Numbered from the stretch's first letter, positions 1-8,607 are shown. The stretch: 64,000 nt of DNA from Glycomyces niveus (GCF_017592475.1 NZ_JAGFNP010000018.1:19288-83287); one strand, 5' to 3'. A program made the numbers and translations. Notes: generated by a model from the letters alone, not told the origin.

Positions 1-714
1 GATGGAGCGGTTGCTCGTGACGATCGCCTTCGGGCGCCCGCCGCCCTCCTCCATGAGCGCGGTCTTGTCGTCCACGATGAGGAGCTTGAGCGGCAGGCGC
101 TTGGCGAACCGCACCTCGTCGCCCGAGGACAGCGCGTGGCGCAGGTAGTCCGAGTACGGGTCGATGTCGAGGACCGCGCGGTCGAACAGGATGCGGTGGC
201 AGATCCCGCGGGCCTGCAGGTCCTCGTGCAGCGCGGGTTCGGGCACGGGCAGGACCATGGGCGGGCGCACGAACGTGCGGAGGCGCTTCTCGGCGCCGGC
301 CTTCAGCTGGCGGAGGCGGGAGCGGATGGCGACGGGGCCGGTCACGACCTCCCAGGAGCCGTGATCGCCGCCGCCCGAACCCGGTCCGGCGCGGTGGATC
401 TCGAGGAGTTCGCGCAGGGCCTCGTACTCGCCGAGGACGTCGCCGAGCTGGGAGGCGATGCGTCCGCCGAGGACGGTGTCGGGTCCGACGGCGCGGAAGC
501 GGGAGTCGGCGACCATGGTGGCGAAGCCGTCGTCGACGAGTCGCATGAGGAGGTCCCGGGTGCGGGCGGGCCCGAGTCCGGCGTCGGCCGCGAGGCGGGA
601 CACCGAGGCGTCCGTGCGGGACAGCAGGAGCCGGTAGAGCCCTTCGGCTTCCGGGTCGAGCCCGGTCGGTCCCGGTGCGGCGGGAACGTTCTCGTCATGC
701 GCCTGGTCGGCCAA
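1..714 (-). CDS. HTH transcriptional regulator, TrmB/LuxR-like (3' part outside window)
   Basis: The reverse strand reads open for 238 codons from a TTG at 714 to the window edge, with a good AAGGAG ribosome site 7 bases upstream. Residues about 10-60 form a winged-helix-like segment (alternating Leu/Arg/Ala, 'SRLAADAGLGPARTRDLLMR'). A sensor-like middle part follows, which ends at the edge near 'AIVTSNRSI'. This matches the layout of actinobacterial TrmB-like regulators that end in a LuxR-type HTH, but that HTH is not visible here. It is read convergently toward whatever lies left of the window and is only 35 bases downstream of birA on the same strand. Function beyond DNA binding is inferred. 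Confidence 0.7.
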   Translation of the reverse strand, partial: MADQAHDENVPAAPGPTGLDPEAEGLYRLLLSRTDASVSRLAADAGLGPARTRDLLMRLVDDGFATMVADSRFRAVGPDTVLGGRIASQLGDVLGEYEALRELLEIHRAGPGSGGGDHGSWEVVTGPVAIRSRLRQLKAGAEKRLRTFVRPPMVLPVPEPALHEDLQARGICHRILFDRAVLDIDPYSDYLRHALSSGDEVRFAKRLPLKLLIVDDKTALMEEGGGRPKAIVTSNRSI

Positions 715-749
715 TGCGCCACTCCTTCGTTCGCGCCGGTCGGCCGCGG

Positions 750-1544
750 TCAGTCCTGGGGCCGCAGGTGGACGATGTCGCCGGCGGCGACGGTCTCCAC
801 GGTGCCGTCGGCGGCGACCTGCAGGCAGCCGTCGTTGTCGATGCCGACGGCGCGCCCGGTGAGGTTGCGGCCGTTGGGGAACGATACCGCGACGTGCCTT
901 CCGAGGGTCGCCGAATTGCGGCGCCACCGTTCGATCACGGAGGCGGGGCCGCGCTCGTTCCACGTCTCGTAGACGGCCGCGACGTGCGCGAGGAAGCCCG
1001 CGGCGATCTCGGCGCGGTCGAGGGTGGAGGCCCCGGCGATCTGCAGCGAGGTGGCCTCGGGGACGGGCAGCTCGTCCTCGGTGAGGGAGACGTTGAGGCC
1101 CGCGCCGATGATGACGGCGTTCCCCTCGACCTGGGCGAGGATGCCGCAGACCTTGCGGCCGTCGATGAGGACGTCGTTGGGCCACTTGAGCTTCGCGTTG
1201 ACGCCGCACACGGCCTTGAGCGTCTCCTCCAGCGCGACGGCGGTGAGGAGGCTCAGCGTGCCCCACTGCTCGCGCGGCACGGTGGGGCGCAGGAGGAACG
1301 ACATGGTGAGCCCGGCGCGGGCGGGGCTCACCCACTGGCGGCCGAGGCGGCCGCGGCCGTGCTCCTGCTCCTCGGCGATGAGGACCTTCCCTTGGGACGC
1401 GCCGTGCTTGGCGGCGGCGGCCAGGTCCGCGTTCGTCGATCCAGTGACTTGCACCACATCGACCTCGGTCCAGAAGTCGGACTTCTCCGACAACAGCGAC
1501 CAGAGCTCGTGCCGGTCCAGTGGCTTTCTCGTCGGTGTGCTCAC
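750..1544 (-). CDS. birA: biotin--[acetyl-CoA-carboxylase] ligase BirA
   Basis: The 264-residue protein activates biotin with ATP and transfers it to the carboxyl carrier domain of acyl-CoA carboxylases. The biotin-binding GRGRLGRQW motif is at residues 63-71 and KWPND at 120-124. There is no N-terminal HTH, so it is a group I ligase without repressor function. I chose the GTG at 1544 because a TACGCT -10 box ends 6 bases before it. An ATG two codons upstream (1550) would sit directly on the -10 box. It diverges from accD, its natural substrate system, as birA and accD5 do in Mycobacterium tuberculosis. Confidence 0.93.
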   Translation of the reverse strand: MSTPTRKPLDRHELWSLLSEKSDFWTEVDVVQVTGSTNADLAAAAKHGASQGKVLIAEEQEHGRGRLGRQWVSPARAGLTMSFLLRPTVPREQWGTLSLLTAVALEETLKAVCGVNAKLKWPNDVLIDGRKVCGILAQVEGNAVIIGAGLNVSLTEDELPVPEATSLQIAGASTLDRAEIAAGFLAHVAAVYETWNERGPASVIERWRRNSATLGRHVAVSFPNGRNLTGRAVGIDNDGCLQVAADGTVETVAAGDIVHLRPQD

Positions 1545-1550
1545 GCACAT

Positions 1551-1579
1551 AGCGTAGCGACCGGAAGGGCCGATACGAT
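1551..1579. promoter_or_regulatory. divergent leaderless promoters for birA and accD
   Basis: TACGAT (1574-1579, + strand) stands 7 bases before the accD GTG. TACGCT (reverse complement of 1551-1556) stands 6 bases before the birA GTG. Neither gene has a Shine-Dalgarno sequence. The transcription start would therefore fall on the start codon of each gene. Confidence 0.6.
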
Positions 1580-1586
1580 CCGAGTC

Positions 1587-3161
1587 GTGACCGACATCGA
1601 CTTCCACACGACCGCCGGGCGGCTCACCGACCTGGCCGAGCGCCTCTCCGAAGCGGCCACCGGGAACCCCCGGGCGATCGAGAAGCAGCACGAGAAGGGC
1701 AAGCGCACCGCCCGCGAACGCCTTGAGCAGCTGCTCGACGAGGGGTCGTTCGTCGAGCTGGACTCCCTGCGCCGCCACCACTCCACCAACTTCGGCATGG
1801 AGGCGAACCGGCCCTACGGCGACGGCGTCGTCACCGGCTACGGCACCATCGAGGGCCGCGAGGTCTGCGTGTTCGCGCAGGACTTCACCGTCCTCGGCGG
1901 CTCCCTCGGGCAGGTCTCGGGCGAGAAGATCACGAAGATCCAGGACCTGGCGCTGCGCACCGGCCGCCCGATCATCGGCATCTCCGACTCCGGCGGCGCC
2001 CGCATCCAGGAGGGCGTGGCGTCCCTCGGCGGCTACTCCGAGATCTTCTTCCGCAACGTGCGCGCCTCCGGCGTCATCCCGCAGATCTCGCTCATCATGG
2101 GCCCCTGCGCGGGCGGCGCGGTGTACTCCCCGGCGATCACCGACTTCACGATCATGGTCGACCAGACCAGCCACATGTTCATCACCGGCCCCGACGTCGT
2201 CCGCGCGGTGACCGGCGAGGACGTCGGCATGGAGGAGCTCGGCGGCGCGCGCACCCACAACGCGGTCGCGGGCAACGCCCACTACCTCGCCTCGGACGAG
2301 ACGGACGCGCTCGAGTACGTCAAGCACCTGCTGTCGTATCTGCCGTCGAACAACCTCGACGAGCCGCCCGCCTACGAGTCCAAGGACTTCGAACTCGACG
2401 TCACCGCCACCGACCTCGAGCTCGACACCGTCATCCCCGACTCGGCGAACCAGCCGTACGACATGCACAAGGTCCTCGAGTCCGTCCTCGACGACGGCGA
2501 GTTCCTCGAGACCCAGGCGCTGTTCGCGAAGAACATCATCACCGGCTTCGGCCGCCTCGACGGCAAGCCCGTCGGCGTCGTCGCCAACCAGCCCATGCAC
2601 TTCGCGGGCTGCCTCGACATCGACGCCTCGGAGAAGGCCGCGCGGTTCATCCGCTTCTGCGACGCCTTCAACATCCCGATCATCTCCTTCGTGGACGTCC
2701 CGGGCTTCCTGCCCGGCACCTCGCAGGAGCACGACGGGATCATCCGCCGCGGCGCGAAGCTCATCTACGCGTACGCCGAGGCCACCGTCCCCAAGCTCAC
2801 CGTCGTGACCCGCAAGGACTACGGCGGCGCGTACTGCGTCATGGGCTCCAAGGGCGTGGGCGCCGACCTCAACCTGGCGTGGCCGACCGCGGAGATCGCG
2901 GTCATGGGCTCGCAGGGCGCGGTCAACATCCTCTACCGCCGCGAGCTGGCGAAGGCCGACGACGAGCAGGCCAAGCGCGCCGAGCTCATGGCCGAGTACG
3001 AAGAGAAGCTGAACAACCCGTACGTCGCGGCCGAGCTCGGCTACATCGACGCGGTCATCCAGCCGCGCGAGACCCGCGCCATGCTCGTGCGCGGCCTGCG
3101 CATGAACGCCTCGAAGCGCGACGAGCTGCCCGCCAAGAAGCACGGCAACATCCCGCTCTAA
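1587..3161 (+). CDS. accD: acyl-CoA carboxylase, carboxyltransferase beta subunit (AccD5/PccB type)
   Basis: The 524-residue protein transfers CO2 from carboxybiotin to acetyl-/propionyl-CoA, feeding fatty acid and branched acyl synthesis. It has the two crotonase-like carboxyltransferase halves: SGGARIQEG with the following GGAVYSPA oxyanion region in the first, and the GAKLIYAYAEATVPK and GGAYCVMGSKG segments in the second. Length matches AccD5/PccB (about 520-550). The GTG at 1587 is preceded by TACGAT at 7 bases, so the message is probably leaderless. The biotinylated alpha subunit is not in the window. The epsilon subunit lies 1.3 kb downstream. Confidence 0.94.
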   Translation: MTDIDFHTTAGRLTDLAERLSEAATGNPRAIEKQHEKGKRTARERLEQLLDEGSFVELDSLRRHHSTNFGMEANRPYGDGVVTGYGTIEGREVCVFAQDFTVLGGSLGQVSGEKITKIQDLALRTGRPIIGISDSGGARIQEGVASLGGYSEIFFRNVRASGVIPQISLIMGPCAGGAVYSPAITDFTIMVDQTSHMFITGPDVVRAVTGEDVGMEELGGARTHNAVAGNAHYLASDETDALEYVKHLLSYLPSNNLDEPPAYESKDFELDVTATDLELDTVIPDSANQPYDMHKVLESVLDDGEFLETQALFAKNIITGFGRLDGKPVGVVANQPMHFAGCLDIDASEKAARFIRFCDAFNIPIISFVDVPGFLPGTSQEHDGIIRRGAKLIYAYAEATVPKLTVVTRKDYGGAYCVMGSKGVGADLNLAWPTAEIAVMGSQGAVNILYRRELAKADDEQAKRAELMAEYEEKLNNPYVAAELGYIDAVIQPRETRAMLVRGLRMNASKRDELPAKKHGNIPL

Positions 3162-3172
3162 GCGGTGCCGCG

Positions 3173-3204
3173 AGGGCGGCGAGGGGGCGACCCTTCGCCG
3201 CCCT
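3173..3204 (+). terminator. hairpin terminator after accD
   Basis: A 10-bp perfect stem (AGGGCGGCGA with TCGCCGCCCT) around a 12-base loop starts 12 bases after the accD stop and is followed by a pyrimidine tract (TTCCCGTTTCC). It separates accD from the NYN gene. Confidence 0.6.
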
Positions 3205-3397
3205 TTCCCGTTTCCTCTCACTCGATCCGGTGAGGGCCCCACGCGTCCGCCGCGCCGACCCGCCCGCCAACAGGACAAACCGCGTTGCCACGCGAAGCGA
3301 CGCGCACCACTCCCATCCCTGGAGTCCGATCCGGGTACCGTCTTATACAGCTGGGGGAAGCGGGACAATTCGTCCCGCCCGACGTTGGGAGTGGGCC

Positions 3398-4408
3398 ATG
3401 ACACCTATCGGAGGGATGCTGCCAGGGCTGCCGTCCCGGCGGTACGCCATATTGATCGACGTCGGCTACCTCTACGCGGCGGCCGCGGAGCTCCTGCTCG
3501 ACGCCACCTCCCGCCGCGACTACCGCGTCGACGCCGAGAAGCTGATCAAATCCCTCATCGAACGGGCCGCCCACCACCTCTCCGACGGCGAACTGCTGCG
3601 CCTGTACTGGTTCGACGCCGCCCGCGACCGCGTACCCACGGTCGACCAGCGCGTCATCGCCAACATGGAGTTCGTCAAAGTCCGCCTCGGGAACCTCAAC
3701 TCGCGCGGCCAGCAGAAGGGCGTCGACGCCCAGATCCGCTCCGACCTGGAACTGCTCGCCCGCCACCACGCCGTCCACGAGGCCATCCTCCTCGCCGGCG
3801 ACGAGGACATGGTCCCCGCCGTCGAGGTCGCCCAGGCCTACGGCGTGCGCGTCCACCTCTGGGGCGTCGAGCCGCCGTACGGCACCAACCAGGCCGAGCG
3901 CCTGGTGTGGGAGTCCGACACCGTCGCCACCATCGAAGCCGAGGACCTGCGCGCCTACTTCACCAAGAGCGGCACCGCCGCGGCCGCCACGTACAGCATG
4001 GTCGGCGCGCCGATGACGCAGCCCGAACCGCGCGTGCCCAGCCCCGCCGCCGTCTTCGGGCAGCGGCAGTCCGTGGCCGTGACCATGAACGCCGCCGAGG
4101 CGCTGGCGCAGGCCGAGTCGGCCCGCCCGAAGTTCGTGCGCACCACCCAGACCGGCGAGAAGCTCGACCCCGAGACGGTGCGGCAGATCGGCGAGTACGT
4201 GGGCCACAAGTGGCTCCTGACCAGGGGCGCGGACAACATCGCGGACCTGCTCCCTGGCCCGCAGCTGCCCACCGTCATCGACAAGGAGCTGCTGGTGGAA
4301 GCGGAGAAGGAACTCGGTTACTCTCTACGCGACCACCCCGAAGCGCGGATCTGGGTCCGCGACGGGTTCTGGGAGCGGGTGCACCGCGAATTCGACATCG
4401 AAGACTGA
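3398..4408 (+). CDS. NYN domain (PIN-like) nuclease-family protein
   Basis: The 336-residue protein opens with a NYN/LabA-like domain: an Asp at residue 21 in YAILIDVGYLY and the GDEDMVPAVEVA segment with Asp135, Glu136 and Asp137. These acidic positions fit the metal site of PIN/NYN RNases. The C-terminal third (about 250-336) is a separate small domain ending in an acidic tail. A possible -10 (TATACA, 3344-3349) and a 7-bp hairpin (GCGGGAC/GTCCCGC, 3360-3378) lie in a roughly 45-base leader. It sits between accD and accE, where mycobacteria have no gene. RNase activity is inferred from the family; a cellular role is not known to me. Confidence 0.82.
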   Translation: MTPIGGMLPGLPSRRYAILIDVGYLYAAAAELLLDATSRRDYRVDAEKLIKSLIERAAHHLSDGELLRLYWFDAARDRVPTVDQRVIANMEFVKVRLGNLNSRGQQKGVDAQIRSDLELLARHHAVHEAILLAGDEDMVPAVEVAQAYGVRVHLWGVEPPYGTNQAERLVWESDTVATIEAEDLRAYFTKSGTAAAATYSMVGAPMTQPEPRVPSPAAVFGQRQSVAVTMNAAEALAQAESARPKFVRTTQTGEKLDPETVRQIGEYVGHKWLLTRGADNIADLLPGPQLPTVIDKELLVEAEKELGYSLRDHPEARIWVRDGFWERVHREFDIED

Positions 4409-4451
4409 TGCATCCGGCAGTGACAACGGGACAGGCGAGGAGTAGCGCTCG

Positions 4452-4661
4452 ATGAGTCTGGAACTCAAGGTCGTCCGCGGCAACCCCAGCGACGAGGAGC
4501 TGGCCGCCCTGGTCGGGCTGATCACGGCCCTGCCGCGGCCGGTGGAGGAGTCCGAGGCCCCGGCCCGCAAGGCCGCGTGGTCGAACCCGGGCCTGAAGCT
4601 GCGGGTGCGCCGGTCCTGGCGCGACACCGCCGTCCCCGCCCGCAGGGGCATGGACCGTTGA
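4452..4661 (+). CDS. accE: acyl-CoA carboxylase epsilon subunit
   Basis: This 69-residue protein begins 'MSLELKVVRGNPSDEELAAL', the typical opening of the small AccE/PccE subunit that strengthens alpha-beta assembly in actinobacterial carboxylases. The family ends with a basic, tryptophan-containing tail, and here WSNPGLKLRVRRSWRD fits. A GAGGAG site precedes the ATG. The stop overlaps the next start as TTGA, so translation of maf is probably coupled. The order accD-(NYN)-accE-maf parallels the mycobacterial accD5-accE5-maf cluster. Confidence 0.88.
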   Translation: MSLELKVVRGNPSDEELAALVGLITALPRPVEESEAPARKAAWSNPGLKLRVRRSWRDTAVPARRGMDR

Positions 4662-5251
4662 GCCGGACGTTCGTGCTGGCGTCGCAGTCGCCGGCGCGCC
4701 GCGAGCTGCTGAAGGCGGCCGGGATCGAACCGCTCGTGATCGTCTCGGGCGTCGACGAGTCGCAGGTGATGGGGGAGGACCCGGCGATGCTGGCGTCCAC
4801 CCTCGCCGAACTGAAGGCGACCGCGGTGCTCGACCTGGTCTCGCCGGGCGCGCTGGTGCTCGGCTGCGATTCGGTGCTGCACTTCGGGCACGAGATCCTC
4901 GGCAAGCCGGGCGGCCCGGACGAGGCGACCTCGCGGTGGAAGCGGATGCGCGGGCGCTCGGGGACGCTGTACACCGGGCACTGCCTCATCGACACCGAGG
5001 CGGACCGCAAGATCGTGCGCGCTTCGGGGACCGAGGTGCACTTCGCCGAGGTCTCCGATGAAGAGATCGCCGCGTATGTGGCGACGGGGGAGCCGCTGCA
5101 CGTGGCGGGCTCGTTCACGCTCGACGGCTACGGCTCGGCCTTCATCGACCGCATCGACGGCGACCCGGGCACGGTCATCGGCCTCTCGATGCCCTTGCTG
5201 CGCAACATGCTCGGCGAGCTGGAGATCGCACTCCACCAGCTTTGGAAGTAG
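4658..5251 (+). CDS. maf: Maf family nucleotide pyrophosphatase
   Basis: The 197-residue protein begins at a TTG overlapping the accE stop. SQSPARRELL (residues 9-18) is the Maf signature that binds the nucleotide phosphate. The Asp-containing GCDSVL segment near residue 68 and the KPGGPDEA segment complete the active site. Maf proteins hydrolyse non-canonical or canonical NTPs to NMPs, with links to septum inhibition and housecleaning. The start could only be TTG here, because no ATG/GTG lies near the conserved N-terminus. Confidence 0.9.
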   Translation: MSRTFVLASQSPARRELLKAAGIEPLVIVSGVDESQVMGEDPAMLASTLAELKATAVLDLVSPGALVLGCDSVLHFGHEILGKPGGPDEATSRWKRMRGRSGTLYTGHCLIDTEADRKIVRASGTEVHFAEVSDEEIAAYVATGEPLHVAGSFTLDGYGSAFIDRIDGDPGTVIGLSMPLLRNMLGELEIALHQLWK

Positions 5252-5338
5252 CGGGCGCGCAGTAGGCCCCGCGGTGGAGCAGCTCACGCGGGCGTCGGTG
5301 CCGTCGCGTCCGCCGTGCCGAGGCGAGAGGATCTGCAC

Positions 5339-6517
5339 ATGACCGACCTGCTGCTGCGCGACGCCCGACTCTGGGGCCGCGAGGGACGCACCGACCTCCT
5401 CGTCGAGGACGGGAGGATCGCCGCCATCGCCGACTCGCTCCCCGCGGGCGGGGCGGCGGTCGAGGACCTCGGCGGCGCCGTCGTGATCCCCGGCCTCGTC
5501 GACGCCCATGCCCACGTCGACAAGACCCTCTGGGGCGGCCCGTGGGTGCCCCGCACGGCCGGCCCCGGCCTGGCCGCCGCGATCGCCTACGGCGCCGAGC
5601 GGCGCGCCGAGTTCGGCATCCCGAACGCCGACTGCATCACCGCGCTGCTGTCGAACATGGTCGCCTCCGGCACCACCCACGCCCGCTCGCATGTGGACAT
5701 CGACCCGGGGATCGGCATCAGCGCCGTCCACGCCGTGCGCGAAGCGGTCGAGCGCCTCGCCGGGCGCATCGACGTCGAGCTCGTGGCCTTCCCGCAGACC
5801 GGCATCCTCGCCAGCCCCGGCACGGCCGAGCTCATGGACGAGGCCCTCGCCGCGGGCGTCAAGTCCATCGGCGGCATCGACCCCGAGGGCTTCGACGGCG
5901 ACGCCGAACGCCACCTCGACCTCGTCTTCGCGCTCGCCGAGAAGCACGGCGCGGAGATCGACATCCACCTGCACGACGGCGGCGACCTCGGCGCCCGCGA
6001 GTTCGACATGATCATCGAGCGCACCCGCGCGCTCGGCTACGCCGGCAAGGTCGTCATCAGCCACGGGTTCGCGCTGTGCGACGCCGACGACGCCACCCGC
6101 GCCCGGCTCATCGCCGCGCTCGCCGAACTCAGGATCGGCTTGACCTCGGTGGCGCCCAAGAAGATCCTGCCGCTGCGCGAGCTCGCCGAAGCGGGCGTCG
6201 CGATGGGCATCGGGCAGGACGGCGTGCGCGACCTCTGGAGCCCGTACGGCAACGGCGACAACCTGCAGCGCACGCAGTGGTTCGCGCGCAACGCCGGGTT
6301 CAGCAAGGACGAGGACATCGAGCTCGCGCTCGAGGCCGCCACGTTCGGCGGCGCGCGGCTGCTCAAGATCGAAGGCTACGGCCTCGCTGTGGGCGACACC
6401 GCCGACCTCGTCGCCGTCAAGGGCCGCAACGCGTCAGAGGCCGTGCTCGAGCACCCGGCGCGCACGCTCGTCGTCAAGCGCGGACGCGTCGTGGCCCGCG
6501 AAGGCACCCTGGTCTAA
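5339..6517 (+). CDS. amidohydrolase, cytosine deaminase-like
   Basis: The 392-residue protein has the amidohydrolase fold. The HxH metal pair is at residues 57/59 (HAHVDK), a central HLHDGGD and SHGFALCD supply further ligands, and Asp294 lies in GQDGVRDLWSPYGNGDN. This last motif resembles the GHDDVFDPW region of CodA. The family deaminates cytosine or related cyclic amidines, so an exact substrate cannot be assigned. ATG 5339 follows a GAGAGG site. It converges with the thioredoxin-like gene, and their 3' ends overlap by four bases. Confidence 0.85.
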   Translation: MTDLLLRDARLWGREGRTDLLVEDGRIAAIADSLPAGGAAVEDLGGAVVIPGLVDAHAHVDKTLWGGPWVPRTAGPGLAAAIAYGAERRAEFGIPNADCITALLSNMVASGTTHARSHVDIDPGIGISAVHAVREAVERLAGRIDVELVAFPQTGILASPGTAELMDEALAAGVKSIGGIDPEGFDGDAERHLDLVFALAEKHGAEIDIHLHDGGDLGAREFDMIIERTRALGYAGKVVISHGFALCDADDATRARLIAALAELRIGLTSVAPKKILPLRELAEAGVAMGIGQDGVRDLWSPYGNGDNLQRTQWFARNAGFSKDEDIELALEAATFGGARLLKIEGYGLAVGDTADLVAVKGRNASEAVLEHPARTLVVKRGRVVAREGTLV

Positions 6518-7053
6518 CGCCACTTGATGCCGCAGCCGGTCGACGGGTAGTGCGGCTCGGGCACGGGCTCGCCGCGGCGCACCAGCTCGATCGCGCCCGC
6601 GAGGTACTCCCCGGTGACGGGCACGCCGTTGCCGGGGGTCGACCCGTCGAACGCGCCGCGGTAGGCGAGCGCGCGGTCGGGGCCGTAGAGGAAGAAGTCG
6701 GGGGTGCAGGCCGCGTTGTAGGCGCGCGCGACCTCCTGCGACTCGTCCACGAGGTACGGAAACGTCCAGTTCGCGCGCGCCACCTGGTCGGCGAGGCCCG
6801 CCGGGGCGTCGTCGGGGTAGTTCTCGGCGTCGTTCGAGCAGACGGCCACCACGTCGAGGTCCGCCTGCCCGGCCGCGAAGGACCCGAAGACCTGCTCGAT
6901 GTGGCGCACGTACGGGCAGTGGTTGCACAGGAACGCGACCAGCAGCATCGGCGCGTCGAACCCCGCGAGCGACCGCACCGCCCCGTCGAGGTCCGGCAGC
7001 GAGAAATCGGGCGCGGCCGTACCCAGCGCCACCATGTTCGAGTTGAGGGCCAA
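6514..7053 (-). CDS. thioredoxin-like (AhpC/TSA-Redoxin) protein
   Basis: The 179-residue protein has the redoxin fold. A C-N-H-C motif (Cys43 and Cys46) follows the first strand and PDFFLYG carries the cis-Pro. The CNHC active site is the form found in the 'thioredoxin family protein' group close to ResA/TlpA, without a signal peptide. TTG 7053 is chosen because it gives the conserved opening MALNSNM and lies about 10 bases after GAGGAG. A later ATG (M7) is possible. The role is probably cytoplasmic thiol-disulfide or peroxide chemistry. Confidence 0.8.
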   Translation of the reverse strand: MALNSNMVALGTAAPDFSLPDLDGAVRSLAGFDAPMLLVAFLCNHCPYVRHIEQVFGSFAAGQADLDVVAVCSNDAENYPDDAPAGLADQVARANWTFPYLVDESQEVARAYNAACTPDFFLYGPDRALAYRGAFDGSTPGNGVPVTGEYLAGAIELVRRGEPVPEPHYPSTGCGIKWR

Positions 7054-7166
7054 AGGAATCGCACTCCTCACGTAGCGGACGTCCGACCCCCATCGTAGAA
7101 ACCCGCGAGCCTCCCGCCCACCCGGGCTCGGAGCCCGCCGCGCTTCGCGGAATCGGGGCATGGGGA

Positions 7167-7203
7167 CGGCGGGGCTCCAGGCCAGGTAGTTGGAGCCCCG
7201 CCG
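7167..7203. repeat. perfect 13-bp inverted repeat in a 380-base gap
   Basis: CGGCGGGGCTCCA (7167-7179) is mirrored exactly by TGGAGCCCCGCCG (7191-7203) with an 11-base loop. There is no T-run on either side. The whole stretch 7054-7435 holds no convincing gene: codon bias is absent in all frames. The hairpin lies upstream of the thioredoxin-like gene and downstream of the 7436-7765 gene's stop on the other side, so it could end transcription of that gene. Confidence 0.6.
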
Positions 7204-7435
7204 CCGGGCCGTCTCGACTACCCCACTTCGTCGGACGGCCTCCTGGTGATGGCGGCAAAGTCTCTGGTCGAGCAGGCTTGATCTCTGCCGCCGCGCCACC
7301 GGGGTACGTGGAAACAGCGTAGAACCGCCCATTCGACTTGGTCAGTCCGAAACCCGACAATTGCAGACATTGCCATCTTCGCATGTATGGCGTCGTCGCA
7401 GGCGGGAGCGGCTTTCCGCTGCCGTCCTCAGTGGA

Positions 7436-7765
7436 TCAGCACTCGTCGCGTCCCGATGGCTTCGCCTCGGGGCCTTTGAATTCGCGGCCGGAGACCTCGA
7501 CTTGCGCGAGGCGGCGGAGGATCTCGAAGAGGGCGTCGCCGAGGAGGGTGCCGACGACCATCGTCTCGAGAATCTCGTCGCGGTCGCCGCGGCGCATGAG
7601 GAGGCGGATGTCGGCCTCGGCGACCTGCTCGGCCGCGCGGGCGTAGCGGTCCTCGAGCTCGGCGCGGTCGCTGATGCCGAAGAACTCGAGGCGGGCGACG
7701 ACGTCGGCGAGCGCCCGGATGTAGCCGTGCTCGTGGGGCGCCCGGTCCCAGCCGCGGCGGCGCAC
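7436..7765 (-). CDS. hypothetical protein, helical, 109 aa
   Basis: I do not recognise the family. The protein is mostly helical, rich in Arg/Glu/Ala ('ALADVVARLEFFGISDRAEL'), with no membrane segment or cysteine cluster except the last residue. Coding bias continues upstream of the GTG at 7765 for about 15 codons (to near 7810), then stops abruptly with no start codon in that part. The true start may be lost or the gene cut at its 5' end. It faces the broken gene at 7816. Confidence 0.55.
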   Translation of the reverse strand: MRRRGWDRAPHEHGYIRALADVVARLEFFGISDRAELEDRYARAAEQVAEADIRLLMRRGDRDEILETMVVGTLLGDALFEILRRLAQVEVSGREFKGPEAKPSGRDEC

Positions 7766-7815
7766 GATCGCCAGCGCCGTCTCGATGCGCTTGTCGTCGG
7801 GGGCGTCGTCAAGCC

Positions 7816-8065
7816 GTGCCGGCCTACCTCGTCCCCGGCATGGAGCCGCGCGTCGACATCCGCGAGAACGTCCCGATCCACCTCCCGTTCCTCATCGCCC
7901 GTGCAGCTGCCGCTGCTCGACGGGTTCTACGGCGGCGACTTCGACGTGCTCTTCGGCACCGCGTACACCGCCGCGATCGTCGGCTCGATCGTCCTCAACC
8001 TGCTGTTCATCGAGATCTATCTGCGCCGCAGGGGGAGCCGCCGGATTTCGACTGGCGCGGCCTGA
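7816..8065 (+). pseudogene. frameshifted small membrane protein gene
   Basis: From GTG 7816 one frame has perfect G/C third positions for 28 codons ('MPAYLVPGMEPRVDIRENVP') and then loses coding bias at 7900. From 7901 another frame carries on with perfect bias and encodes a transmembrane helix ('FGTAYTAAIVGSIVLNLLFI') followed by EIYLRRRG, with stop at 8063-8065. Removing one C at about 7899 would join them into one protein of about 80 residues. This is a frameshift or a sequencing error. The family is not recognised. Confidence 0.5.
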
Positions 8066-8075
8066 ACCGCGGGCA

Positions 8076-8081
8076 TAGGTT
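8076..8081 (+). promoter_or_regulatory. leaderless -10 box for GNAT gene
   Basis: TAGGTT ends 6 bases before the ATG at 8088; there is no ribosome site. Confidence 0.45.
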
Positions 8082-8087
8082 GGGGCG

Positions 8088-8513
8088 ATGAGCGACGAGT
8101 ACACGATCTCCTCGGACCCCGACCGCCTCGACCGCGAGTGGATCCACAAGGTCATCTCCACCGACACGTACTGGGCCGTCGGCCGCACCCGCGAGCGCAG
8201 CGACCTCGCCATCGACCACTCGCTGCCGTACGGGGTGTACGCGGCGGACGGCCGCCAGGTCGCGTTCGGGCGGCTCGTCACCGACCACGCCTACTTCGGG
8301 TGGCTCTCCGACGTGTACGTCGACCGCGAGGTGCGCGGGCAGGGGATCAGCAAGCGGCTCATCGCCCACATCGTGGACGAGGCCGAGCGGCTGGGCCTCA
8401 AGCGGGTCCTCCTCGCCACCGGCGACGCCCAGGGCCTCTACCGCCAGTTCGGGTTCGACGAGATCGACGACGACTACTCGTGGATGTACCGCGTCTGGCC
8501 CGCCCGACCGTAG
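8088..8513 (+). CDS. GNAT family N-acetyltransferase
   Basis: This 141-residue protein has the complete GNAT core: strand 'LSDVYVDREV', the acetyl-CoA loop RGQGISKRL (Q/RxxGxG/A) and the final 'LYRQFGFDEI' helix-strand. The substrate is unknown. An N-terminal segment with WAVGRTRER resembles the small acetyltransferases found as YitI/ElaA-like enzymes. It is transcribed alone, with HelD following 94 bases downstream in the same direction but with its own ribosome site. Confidence 0.85.
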   Translation: MSDEYTISSDPDRLDREWIHKVISTDTYWAVGRTRERSDLAIDHSLPYGVYAADGRQVAFGRLVTDHAYFGWLSDVYVDREVRGQGISKRLIAHIVDEAERLGLKRVLLATGDAQGLYRQFGFDEIDDDYSWMYRVWPARP

Positions 8514-8607
8514 AGCGTGTGCGAGCCCTCGCTAGTCCATGATCGGCGGACGGGTGTCGCCGCGACGCGCTAGGCTGGTGCGTTCCCGAATTCGAGCGAG
8601 GAGCGCA

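Noticed and set aside
750..3404. An 884-codon reverse-strand reading frame running through accD
   Set aside because: Only its C-terminal 264 codons (birA) have coding character; the rest is antisense to accD and rich in Arg/Ala/Val/Asp shadow sequence.
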